Below are positions 8,988 to 16,247 of a stretch of 64,000 nt of DNA, one piece after another. This DNA is from an uncultured Latescibacterota bacterium (GTDB taxonomy: Bacteria > Latescibacterota > UBA2968), in contig OX638329.1 in the NCBI GenBank assembly GCA_951812755.1, positions 3,666,522-3,730,521 on the forward strand. Direction: 5' to 3'. How positions within the stretch are numbered: position 1 is the first letter of the stretch; the number at the start of each line of letters is the position of its first letter. The notes under the pieces are model-generated. The model had not been told where the DNA came from. It ran no database searches and worked only from the letters and a program-made list of their open reading frames with translations. The translations under genes and the position numbers were made by a program.

Positions 8988-9827
8988 ATGAAACTCGTAC
9001 TATACAATAATTTTCAACTGGGTGTTTTGCAAGGTGATACAATCGTCCCAGTAGGTGATTCAGTCGCAGACCTGGGGCATCACAACGCCCAAGAACTAAT
9101 GCAGATGATTATTAACGATTGGGATGCCATGCAATCCAGGATCGAGAGTGCCACAGAAGGTGGAAACGGTGTCGCCCTCGATACGGTGACTTTGCAATCG
9201 CCCTTGCCCCGCCCCGGCCAACTCATGTGTTCCGCCGGTAATTATATCGAGCCGGGGCAGCCGGAGCGAGGTCTGTTCAATGGCTTTCTCAAGGCCAACA
9301 CCAGCATAATGCCTACTGGCAGCACCGTTGAACTCCCGGACGCCGAAGCGAGTGTTTTCCATTTTGAGCCGGAATTGGCTCTGGTAATCGGCAAGAGGGC
9401 CAGCCACCTCTCGCAAGCCGATGCGTTAGATCACGTCTTTGGTTACACACAGTTCATAGACGTTTCGGCTCGCGGATTGCCCGGTGGCTTCTTCCTGGGA
9501 AAAAGCTGGCACACATTTGCTCCTCTGGGACCGGCTCTGGTGACTGCCGATGAGGTATCAAATCCCAATGACCTTTCAGTGAAGCTATGGGTCAACAGCA
9601 CCCTCAAACACGATTTTTCTACAGGCGATATGGCCCGCCACATTCCCGAGTTACTGGAAGAAATCACCAGCGTCATCACCCTTGAGCCAGGAGATGTCGT
9701 AGCAACCGGCACCCATCACGAAGCTCTGTCACCGATTCAGGATGGCTTCGTGGTCCGGTTGGAGATCGAGGGATTCGGTCATCACCTGGAGGTCAGTGTT
9801 CGCGATTCGCTGAAGAGGCGTTGGTAA
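8988..9827 (+). CDS. Fumarylacetoacetate hydrolase-family protein
   Basis: 279 residues. The start at 8988 follows a full AGGAGG; an in-frame ATG at 8838 would add an unrelated N-terminus. The FAH fold is seen in FHFEPELALVIGKRASHLS (metal-binding E-x-E), GYTQFIDVSARGLPG, KSWHTFAPLGPALVT and LEPGDVVATGTHHEAL. Family members hydrolyse or decarboxylate C-C bonds of dioxo acids in aromatic or sugar-acid catabolism; the exact substrate is not deducible. The sequence RGLPGGFFLGKSW differs from the common S-R-D-W-Q motif, so it may be a divergent branch. Its stop lies about 10 bases before a tRNA 3' fragment, so the gene may border an integration site. Confidence 0.9.
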   Translation: MKLVLYNNFQLGVLQGDTIVPVGDSVADLGHHNAQELMQMIINDWDAMQSRIESATEGGNGVALDTVTLQSPLPRPGQLMCSAGNYIEPGQPERGLFNGFLKANTSIMPTGSTVELPDAEASVFHFEPELALVIGKRASHLSQADALDHVFGYTQFIDVSARGLPGGFFLGKSWHTFAPLGPALVTADEVSNPNDLSVKLWVNSTLKHDFSTGDMARHIPELLEEITSVITLEPGDVVATGTHHEALSPIQDGFVVRLEIEGFGHHLEVSVRDSLKRRW

Positions 9828-9835
9828 AATAGGAT

Positions 9836-9864
9836 CGCAGGTTCAAGTCCTGCACCGGGAGCCA
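9836..9864 (+). pseudogene. 3' fragment of a tRNA (T-arm and acceptor end)
   Basis: GCAGG-TTCAAGT-CCTGC forms a perfect T-stem and loop (9837-9853). It is followed by ACCGGGA, a G discriminator and CCA (9854-9864). No matching 5' acceptor strand (TCCCGGT) or D-arm lies within the preceding 80 bases, which are the FAH coding end. A detached tRNA 3' end with an encoded CCA is typical of an attachment-site remnant left by an integrating element. G at the discriminator is compatible with Asn among others; the isotype is not secure. Confidence 0.7.
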
Positions 9865-9909
9865 AAAATATCTTCTCGCTGAACTTTGATCTATTTGTTT
9901 CATTGTAAG

Positions 9910-10117
9910 AAGCTGTTTTAAAATTAATACCTGATGCTACGGATGTCCGGCGTTTTGTCATGCTGAGCGTAGCCGAAGCATCTTTTCCACCTGAGTTGGT
10001 AAGAGATGAACTGCTACGCAGTTGTACCCCGCTCCTTCGACTCCGCTGCGCTCCGCTCAGAATGACAGGGCAATAGAGCATAGCCAAGAAGGGGCAAAAT
10101 GAGTTTTAAAACAGTCT
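9910..10117. repeat. Dispersed palindromic repeat, copy B
   Basis: The core runs from TGTCATGCTGAGCG (about 9957) to CGCTCAGAATGACA (about 10055) and contains AACTGCTACGCAGTT. The outer arms are location-specific: CTGTTTTAAAA near 9912 pairs with TTTTAAAACAG near 10104. With the terminator at 10126-10163 this copy fills most of 9865-10265. The remaining 100 or so bases (10165-10265) show nothing recognisable. Confidence 0.8.
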
Positions 10118-10125
10118 CTAAAAGA

Positions 10126-10163
10126 AAGCCCGTCAATCGGTGGTAATTGACGGGCTTTTGTTT
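10126..10163. terminator. Intrinsic terminator, probably bidirectional
   Basis: AAGCCCGTCAAT (10126-10137) and ATTGACGGGCTT (10146-10157) are perfect 12-base inverted arms with an 8-base loop. The downstream tract TTGTTT follows on the plus strand and A-rich sequence precedes it. It lies between the plus-strand FAH gene and the minus-strand FG-GAP remnant, so it can end both transcripts. Confidence 0.85.
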
Positions 10164-10265
10164 GTACTGGAGGTCAGAGAGGAATAACTACAATAGCAGT
10201 TTATCGGCGTCCATAAAGGGTTGGACTTGACCCGTTTTAGTGGTCAACAAAGTTTGAATCCATGC

Positions 10266-10604
10266 TTATCGTGGCCGAAATGCACCAGTCCCGTCATTCT
10301 CCCAGATCAAGTTTCTCGCCGCATCATCAACCACGATATCTACATGTCCGTCGCTATTGCAATCGCACAGGCGGATCCATTTGATCCAATAGGCATCAGT
10401 ATCTTCGTTTTCGAAAAGTAACTGTGCAGTCTTATCCTCGAAAAGACGCACACCAACCTGCTCAACCAATTGTACGTAATATCCTCTGTAGTTGTTAGTA
10501 GAAGGGTCACCGGTCCGGTTGATGACGATGTCTCTGTCGCCATCTTCGTCCGTATCGCTCACATCAATATCAACGACCACAAGCAGGATACACAAACGCT
10601 TCAT
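10266..10604 (-). pseudogene. FG-GAP/VCBS repeat protein remnant with internal deletion
   Basis: From the ATG at 10604 (AAAGG upstream) the frame encodes 112 residues. It starts as a signal peptide (MKRLCILLVV) and passes at once into DTDEDGDRDIVIN, the calcium-binding DxDxDG element of FG-GAP/VCBS propeller repeats. A second element, DCNSDGHVDIVVDD, follows, and it ends NLIWENDGTGAF. Such proteins normally have several hundred residues of repeats. The signal peptide lacks a proper hydrophobic core and cleavage site before the repeats, so an in-frame internal deletion is inferred. An in-frame start at 10628 overlaps the LRR gene stop. The 5' end resembles the orphan leader at 12904-12975. Confidence 0.6.
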
Positions 10605-10624
10605 ACCGCACCTTTCTTTATTGG

Positions 10625-12880
10625 TCAATCCCTTTCCTTCTCCTCCACCGCGGGCTTCGACGCGCCAAAACTCACCGTAACTCCTCTGGCTTGAAGGGCT
10701 GGAATATGCGTGTTGAGCGATATGGCACTCAACGGGTTGCCATTCATAATAACTCTATCTCCACTGCCCAATCCCGTGTTTGCGACCAGAGGTGCGAGGT
10801 CCGAGACTGAGTTGTCAGCAAGTTCGAGAATCTTCAGACTGGTCAAGCCTGAGAGTGCGGACACATCACTGATTCTGTTGCGGAAAAGCCACAGCTCTTC
10901 CAGGCTGGTCAAACCTGATAATGGTGTGATATTCGAGATGTCGTTCCACTGAAGCGTCAGCCTTGTCAGGTTGGTCAAGCCGGACAGTGCGGACACATTC
11001 GAGATGCTGTTCGCGTTAAGACCCAGCCTTTCCAGATTGACCAAGCCAGACAGCGCTGATACATCACTAATGCTGTTCCCGTTAAGATTCAGAGAAGTCA
11101 GATTGGTCAAGCCTGATAATGGTGTGATATTTGAGATGGCGTTGCCACGAAGCTCCAGAGAAGTCAGGCGGATCATGCCTGAGAGTGCTGATATATCCGA
11201 GATGGCGTTGCCCCAAAGATTCAGATAAGTCAGATTGGTCAAGCCTGAAAGGGGCGAGAGGTCGGTTATCTCGTTGCTGTTGGAAGTCAGATCAATCACA
11301 GAGGGACCAAGATGTAGCCACACCAGATTAACAGCAAACTCAAGCCCTGTTAAGTCCCTAATATTCGCATCCCGGGCACCAAAGCGCGTCAAGGCCGCCA
11401 TTTCAGCTACCGCAATTGGTGCCCCTTGCGCCTTGCCGAGACTATCCTCAATAACAGCGCGCAGATTAATATCTGGGATACTTACATAAAAAGAAATCTC
11501 AACGCCTCTACGCAGAAGAGATAGAATATGCGTTTTGCGTGATGTGGCACTCAACGGAGTCTCTCTCACATCAATCTCATCTCCACTGCCCAATCCCGTG
11601 TTTGCCACCAGCGGCGCGAGGTCTGAGATGCTGGTCTTGTAAAGTTTTAGACTTTCCAGATTAGTTAAGCCTGAGAGTGCTGATATATCCCTGATACCGG
11701 TGCCGGAAAGATCCAGAGATTCCAGATTGGTCAAGACAGACAATGCAGATACATCCCTGATAAAGTTGAAGGACAGATCCAGATCTGTCAAGTTGACCAG
11801 GACAGACAGCGCTGAAATATCACTGATGCTGGTGTTAGCAAGAATCAGCCTTTCCAGGCCGGTCAAGGCAGATAATCCTGACACATCCCTGATGAAGTTG
11901 AAGGACAGATCCAGATCTTTCAGATTGGTCAAAACTAATAGTGCTGAAACATCACCAATGAAGTTGGAGGACAGATCCAACGACCTCAGACGGATCAGGC
12001 CGGTCAAGGCTGACAGATCAGTGATTCTGTTATTAGCAAGAATTAGCCTTTCCAGACTGGCCAAGACAGACAATGCAGAAGCATCCCTGATGTTGGTGCC
12101 GGAAAGATCCAGCGTTGTCAGGTTGGTCAACCCCGATAGGAGCGTGAGGTCCGAGATACTGTTGTCAGAAAGATTCAGAAATGTCAGGTTGGTTAAGCCC
12201 GACAACGCAGACACATCTGAGAGGTCGTTGGATCCAAGATTTAGCACTTCCAGACGGGTCAGATCTGACAGTGCTGACACATCCCTGATGCTGGTGCCGG
12301 AAAGATTCAGCGTTGTCAAGTTGGTCAAGTCTGAGAGAGGTGAGAGATTGGATAGCTCGTTGCTATTGACAAACTCATTCTCTACGTTCTCGACACCAAG
12401 ATCTATCCATATCAGATTAGTCGCAAATTCAAGCCCAGTCAAATCCTTGATATTCGCATTCCGAGCATCAAGGCGCGTCAAGGCCGCCATCTCACTCCGA
12501 GTGATCGGCGCATCGCTCGCTTTGCCGAGAATAGCCTCAATAACAGCGCGTAAATTCCCATCCGGAATAGCAACCATCGTTGCACCATCACCGCCAGAGG
12601 AAGGCTCCCCTTTGCCAAAACTGCTGCTAAAGATCAGAAAATCGGAAAATCCTATTTCGCCATCGCTATCCAGATCATACTTAGCATCATAACGCCCATC
12701 CCCCTCACGCGCCCCAAACTGACCCACAAACGCCAAAAAGTCAGGGAAGCCAACCTGACCATCCCCATCAAAGTCCGGGGTAAGGTCCTGATCTCCTGCC
12801 GTACTATTCTGTCCCGAAAGAGACAGCGGATGCATCAAAAGCGCAAATGTTGATAAGAGAAACAGAATCCGTTTGCGCAT
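10625..12880 (-). CDS. Secreted leucine-rich-repeat protein with N-terminal EF-hand pair
   Basis: 751 residues. A signal peptide (RILFLLSTFALLMHPLSLSG) is followed by two dockerin-like EF hands, PDFDGDGQVGFPDFLAFVG and DLDSDGEIGFSDFLIFSSS. Then come two tandem LRR superdomains. Each opens with the same cap (IPDGNLRAVIEAILGKA near residue 100, IPDINLRAVIEDSLGKA near 465), followed by many 22-residue repeats of the form LTNLTxLxLSxNxIxDVSAL, and each closes with LAPLVANTGLGSGD. The protein is therefore an internal duplication. Extracellular binding of protein or glycan is the usual role of such LRR proteins. The repeats are nearly identical at DNA level, so copy number may vary or be mis-assembled. 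The gene lies 23 bases downstream of an orphan leader peptide. Confidence 0.9.
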   Translation of the reverse strand: MRKRILFLLSTFALLMHPLSLSGQNSTAGDQDLTPDFDGDGQVGFPDFLAFVGQFGAREGDGRYDAKYDLDSDGEIGFSDFLIFSSSFGKGEPSSGGDGATMVAIPDGNLRAVIEAILGKASDAPITRSEMAALTRLDARNANIKDLTGLEFATNLIWIDLGVENVENEFVNSNELSNLSPLSDLTNLTTLNLSGTSIRDVSALSDLTRLEVLNLGSNDLSDVSALSGLTNLTFLNLSDNSISDLTLLSGLTNLTTLDLSGTNIRDASALSVLASLERLILANNRITDLSALTGLIRLRSLDLSSNFIGDVSALLVLTNLKDLDLSFNFIRDVSGLSALTGLERLILANTSISDISALSVLVNLTDLDLSFNFIRDVSALSVLTNLESLDLSGTGIRDISALSGLTNLESLKLYKTSISDLAPLVANTGLGSGDEIDVRETPLSATSRKTHILSLLRRGVEISFYVSIPDINLRAVIEDSLGKAQGAPIAVAEMAALTRFGARDANIRDLTGLEFAVNLVWLHLGPSVIDLTSNSNEITDLSPLSGLTNLTYLNLWGNAISDISALSGMIRLTSLELRGNAISNITPLSGLTNLTSLNLNGNSISDVSALSGLVNLERLGLNANSISNVSALSGLTNLTRLTLQWNDISNITPLSGLTSLEELWLFRNRISDVSALSGLTSLKILELADNSVSDLAPLVANTGLGSGDRVIMNGNPLSAISLNTHIPALQARGVTVSFGASKPAVEEKERD

Positions 12881-12903
12881 TGGTTTTTCCTTCTATTTTG
12901 GTG

Positions 12904-12975
12904 TTACGCCGTTTTGATCAAACATACCCATAGACAACTTGCAACGACTGCGAGCACGAGACAAAGACGCTTCAT
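12904..12975 (-). pseudogene. Orphan signal-peptide remnant (23 residues)
   Basis: A short frame from an ATG at 12975 encodes MKRLCLVLAVVASCLWVC and four more residues, then stops at 12904. It has the basic start and hydrophobic core of an export signal but no mature protein. Its first ten residues and the preceding GGTGTAGT resemble the start of the FG-GAP remnant at 10604 (GGTGCGGT, MKRLCILLVV). It is probably the 5' stump of a deleted paralogue. A translated leader for the LRR gene is possible but less likely. Confidence 0.5.
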
Positions 12976-13037
12976 ACTACACCTATCTTTTCCTGGTCAA
13001 TTTTTTCAGCACGAGGCACCTTTGAAGTATATATCTC

Positions 13038-13067
13038 TTGACATTTCTTCAGACAATTGTACAATTG
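13038..13067 (+). promoter_or_regulatory. Promoter and palindromic operator of the toxin-antitoxin pair
   Basis: TTGACA (13038-13043), 16 bases, then TACAAT (13060-13065) make a near-consensus sigma70 promoter. CAATTGTACAATTG (13054-13067) is a perfect 14-base palindrome centred on the -10 element, where a toxin-antitoxin complex would be expected to bind and repress. The PIN gene starts 23 bases later behind GAGGAG. Confidence 0.75.
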
Positions 13068-13089
13068 ATAGTGTCTTGAGGAGACCATA

Positions 13090-13488
13090 ATGAACATTGT
13101 AATTGATACGTCAGCGATCATTGCGGTGATCGTAGCTGAACCTGAAAGAGACGCGATTATCGCAGCCACATCGGGTCATACACTTATCGGTCCCGGTTCC
13201 ATTCCCTGGGAAATCGGAAATGCTTTCTCTGCGATGATCAAGCAACATCGCATTGGCGTCTCTGATGCACAGCGGGGGCTGGAGATTCTCGATAGCATCC
13301 CCCTGCAATACGTGAACGTTGATATGGCAAATGTTCTATCCATCGCAGCCCAGGTAAACGCATACGCATACGACGCGTACTTATTGGACTGCGCCTTGCG
13401 GCATGCAGCACCCTTATTAACGCTGGATCGAACACTTAGACGGGCTGCAGACGCACTCGGTATCAACCTCGTTAATTTGGAGGAGTAA
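13090..13488 (+). CDS. vapC: VapC-type PIN-domain ribonuclease toxin
   Basis: 132 residues, the usual VapC length. N-terminal NIVIDTSAIIAVIVAEPE holds the first catalytic Asp (D6). PWEIGNAF gives the conserved Glu, and YDAYLLDCALRHAAPLLTLDRTL supplies the later acidic residues of the PIN active site. It should cleave RNA (tRNA or rRNA in studied VapCs) under Mg2+. It is followed after one base by its antitoxin, so the order is toxin first, the reverse of most vapBC operons. The start is fixed by GAGGAG five bases before the ATG, and the promoter and operator lie directly upstream. Confidence 0.92.
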   Translation: MNIVIDTSAIIAVIVAEPERDAIIAATSGHTLIGPGSIPWEIGNAFSAMIKQHRIGVSDAQRGLEILDSIPLQYVNVDMANVLSIAAQVNAYAYDAYLLDCALRHAAPLLTLDRTLRRAADALGINLVNLEE

Positions 13489-13489
13489 G

Positions 13490-13735
13490 ATGGAAGTATA
13501 TACGTACTCAGAAGCCAGACAAAAACTCTCCAGTGTGCTCGACAAAGCCGAATCAATGGGTAAGGTCCTGATACGCAGAAAAGACGGCAGGACTTATGCT
13601 TTGGTGCCAGAACGTCTCTCTGGGTCACCACTGGATGTTCCTTCAATCGAGGCAGATATCTCCACGCAGGAAGTCGTCACACTTGTCAGGCAACAGAGAG
13701 AAAGAATAAGAGGGTGGCGTCAACGCGCCCAATAA
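13490..13735 (+). CDS. Phd/YefM-like antitoxin
   Basis: 81 residues. The N-terminal half, YTYSEARQKLSSVLDKAESM then VLIRRKDGRTYALVPE, matches the Phd/YefM DNA-binding fold. The C-terminal tail (EADISTQEVVTLVRQQRERI) is helical and charged and would wrap the PIN toxin. It starts one base after the toxin stop, with AGGAG inside the toxin's last codons, so translation is coupled. Repression of the palindromic promoter is inferred. Confidence 0.85.
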   Translation: MEVYTYSEARQKLSSVLDKAESMGKVLIRRKDGRTYALVPERLSGSPLDVPSIEADISTQEVVTLVRQQRERIRGWRQRAQ

Positions 13736-13810
13736 CGCACGTCTCAGCCCAGATGTTAACGGTTCACATATAAAGGCACTACGGGCCAAGCTCCGCCGTC
13801 CCGTCCGTCA

Positions 13811-14098
13811 TCATTCCTGCTCCCTGCCGTTCACAGCGGTCTGCATCGAGCCTGTTGAAAAGGCAATCTGTGTATACTTAAAGTGGAACTCGTCTGGCAA
13901 TGTGAGACTGTGCTCTTTTTGCAGCGCGATGATTTTGTCCATCATGTTGAACGCAACTATATAGTCTTTTTTCTCAAGTAGCTGTTCTGCCTGCATCAGA
14001 TGTTTATCTACCATGACCTCCGGTGGCAGTTGGGCGAATGCAACTGTGGAGAATCCCAGTAAAAATAGAACAAAAATACTTGTGATCACTCTTCGCAT
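13811..14098 (-). CDS. Small exported TPR-like protein, probably C-terminally truncated
   Basis: 95 residues. A clear signal peptide (VITSIFVLFLLGFSTVAFAQ) is followed by a single helical hairpin, MQAEQLLEKKDYIVAFNMMD, resembling one TPR unit. The end, TAVNGREQE, reads like a join within what would normally be a second helix, so truncation by a small deletion is suspected. Its ribosome-binding leader (GATAAAAGGAGAGACA) is the same as the one before the SUMF1 lipoprotein gene at 18698, so the two 5' ends are related. No partner is evident. Confidence 0.6.
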   Translation of the reverse strand: MRRVITSIFVLFLLGFSTVAFAQLPPEVMVDKHLMQAEQLLEKKDYIVAFNMMDKIIALQKEHSLTLPDEFHFKYTQIAFSTGSMQTAVNGREQE

Positions 14099-14410
14099 GC
14101 TGTCTCTCCTTTTATCAATTTTCGCCTACTATCGTTGCGTGCGACGCCACACGTACACATTGGCTGGTGAACCCGACCTGTTGGGTTCCAAACGCATTAA
14201 CGCGCCTTGCACTTTGCGGCGTTGGGTTTGGGCCGGGATTATTTGAATTGGTGGCTGTGCTTGGAGGACAAACCTGTATTCGCCAGCGAAAAAAGACATT
14301 GGAGATTTTGGGTTCTTGATGATGAGTGCTATCCCGAAACTCTAACTACATTTTTCTCTTTCGTTTAATGGCAAGACATTCTATCAGGCTCGGTTTCTGC
14401 ACAATTACTC
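14099..14410. other. Intergenic stretch without a recognised gene
   Basis: 312 bases between two minus-strand genes. Apart from the Shine-Dalgarno leader at the left edge I see no coding frame with homology, no strong hairpin followed by a T tract and no sigma54-type promoter. Confidence 0.5.
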
Positions 14411-16066
14411 CTACGCACTATCATTTTCATCGGCATCGGCACCATTTTGATCATCATCGACATCATTTTCATCTTTATCGCGTAATAATATCAATGCGTC
14501 ACTCTTGACCAACCACGAAATGCCAAACGCTAAAAACAGCACGGTTTCGGTCACAAACATAAAGGGAAACGAAGTCAGATAATATTGTGTCCAAACCCCA
14601 ACTCCAATAGCGAAGAGGCCAAATGTTATCACATGTGCGCTTTTCTTATTCTGTTTAGCCTTTTCTGTAGAATGCCATGAAAAATAGGCATTTATTAAAA
14701 AATAGGTCAGTACCAAAAGTAGCACGGCGGCGGACATCATCTTGTAGTCGTTCATCGCGGGCAATTTCAAGCACTTAAATGCACCGATAGCAAGCAGGCC
14801 AAATATCATCATATAAGCACACCAATTATACACCTGGTTCCGTTTCGCCTTGAGCGTTCCTGGTCGTATAGACTCACATTTCGATTTTGTAAAACGATAC
14901 CGCGAAATATAGGCCAGCGTCAAAAAGAGCAATATGGCAGACAAGTAATGCATCGCCTCTACCGCTCTGTTGTTGCTTGTCGCGGGGAAGAGTGCAACTC
15001 CGAACGCCGACAATCCCGCGAGATGGCTCGCCTGGTCATCCCGAGTGTCATAGCCTTTATAGGCAAACAGAAATGCACCGATTACGCATAGAATCCCAAC
15101 GAATACGTCTCGACTCGCGCTATCGTAATACGCACTGATTGAATTTTTGACACACTTACTGAAATCTTCTACCATCATAGTATTAGACCCGTAATCGTAC
15201 AGACATGCAATGAGCAGGAGAAGCGGCAGTCCGATACCCAGAACTCCGACGATATACTGGAGCCTCCTAAGCGCATCTTTATTTTCCTGAACCCTACCTT
15301 TTTCACCTATACGAGTATCAAAGTTAAAATTAAATTTAAAGGCGAATTTTAAAAGCAAAGCTCCAATTCCAGTTACTACAAACACAATGATTATGTGTTC
15401 AATGACTTTGATTATCGGATCCACTTGTACCACAGCAATGTATTGTTTTGCTTGCAATCCCCACCGATCTTCCGCTGTCACCGTCACCATCGTATTGCCC
15501 TCCTTCGTCCCAGGCTTGATGGTCACCTTGCCATCATCCATACTCACCGTTGCAATAGCTGTATCACTCACCGTCGCCTTGTATGTCAGTGTATCTCCGT
15601 CCGCATCGCTAAATTTGTCCGATACATCCACAGTGTCGGGATCAACACCCAGCATCACGGAAGCAATCGAGTCCACCGCCAAAGGAGCTTGATTCACCTT
15701 CACTGCTATCGTCTGCGTTGCCTTCAAACTGTCTGGGTCTGTAGCCACCACGGTAATTGTCGCACGGAACACACTGTCCCGACCGATTATCACTTTACTG
15801 CTATCCATATGCGCCTTTACAATGGCGTCTGCACTCACTAATACCTTGTATGTCAGCGTATCTCCGTCATCATCCTTGAATTTGTCCGATACATCTATAG
15901 TATCAGGATTAACACCCAGCGTCACAGGATCAATGGTGCCCTTCGCCATAGGGGCCCTGTTAGGCGGCGTATCACATGTATCGTGACTACTCCCAGGAAC
16001 CTGAGGCAGCGGATAGATCAAAAGCGCGATGACGATGATGACAAAAGTCGTGATTCTTTTACGCAT
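14411..16066 (-). CDS. Membrane protein: two cadherin-like repeats fused to a multi-pass domain
   Basis: 551 residues from the ATG preceded by AAGGAG. An N-terminal signal or anchor (TTFVIIVIALLIYPLPQV) leads to two tandem cadherin/Ig-like repeats of about 90 residues, each with VxPDTxDVSDKFxDxDGDTLTYK (calcium-binding type). From about residue 220 there are about nine hydrophobic segments, for example VGVLGIGLPLLLLIACLYDY, VFVGILCVIGAFLFAYKGY and VYNWCAYMMIFGLLAIGAF. The arrangement and the R-D-V-F-V-G-I-L-C segment recall small multi-pass families such as DUF998, but I am not certain. The tail is very acidic (DENDVDDDQNGADADEND). An extracellular sensing or adhesion domain on a membrane body is inferred. 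The function is unknown. Confidence 0.75.
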   Translation of the reverse strand: MRKRITTFVIIVIALLIYPLPQVPGSSHDTCDTPPNRAPMAKGTIDPVTLGVNPDTIDVSDKFKDDDGDTLTYKVLVSADAIVKAHMDSSKVIIGRDSVFRATITVVATDPDSLKATQTIAVKVNQAPLAVDSIASVMLGVDPDTVDVSDKFSDADGDTLTYKATVSDTAIATVSMDDGKVTIKPGTKEGNTMVTVTAEDRWGLQAKQYIAVVQVDPIIKVIEHIIIVFVVTGIGALLLKFAFKFNFNFDTRIGEKGRVQENKDALRRLQYIVGVLGIGLPLLLLIACLYDYGSNTMMVEDFSKCVKNSISAYYDSASRDVFVGILCVIGAFLFAYKGYDTRDDQASHLAGLSAFGVALFPATSNNRAVEAMHYLSAILLFLTLAYISRYRFTKSKCESIRPGTLKAKRNQVYNWCAYMMIFGLLAIGAFKCLKLPAMNDYKMMSAAVLLLVLTYFLINAYFSWHSTEKAKQNKKSAHVITFGLFAIGVGVWTQYYLTSFPFMFVTETVLFLAFGISWLVKSDALILLRDKDENDVDDDQNGADADENDSA

Positions 16067-16247
16067 ATTTTTCTCCTTTTTGTAGCATGGAAATTTGAAA
16101 TTGGGGTTGCGAAACGCGGACGACTGGTACGACTGGTTGACAAAAGCGATCGCCCAACAAGAATTTCGGGATACGGGAAAATCGCTCTCCAGCGTGGGCA
16201 CCAACCACAGAATGAACTGGTGAGGTAAAGATGTAAAGAATTAGGAG

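Noticed and set aside
9782-10087. Minus-strand frame of 101 codons containing PGAGLEPAI
   Set aside because: This string is a well-known artefact of reading the antisense of a tRNA 3' end. The frame overlaps the tRNA fragment and the palindromic repeat.
10900-12400. Regular short repeats that at first look like a CRISPR or minisatellite array
   Set aside because: They encode the leucine-rich repeats of the minus-strand gene (66-base period, degenerate, in frame) and there are no unique spacers.
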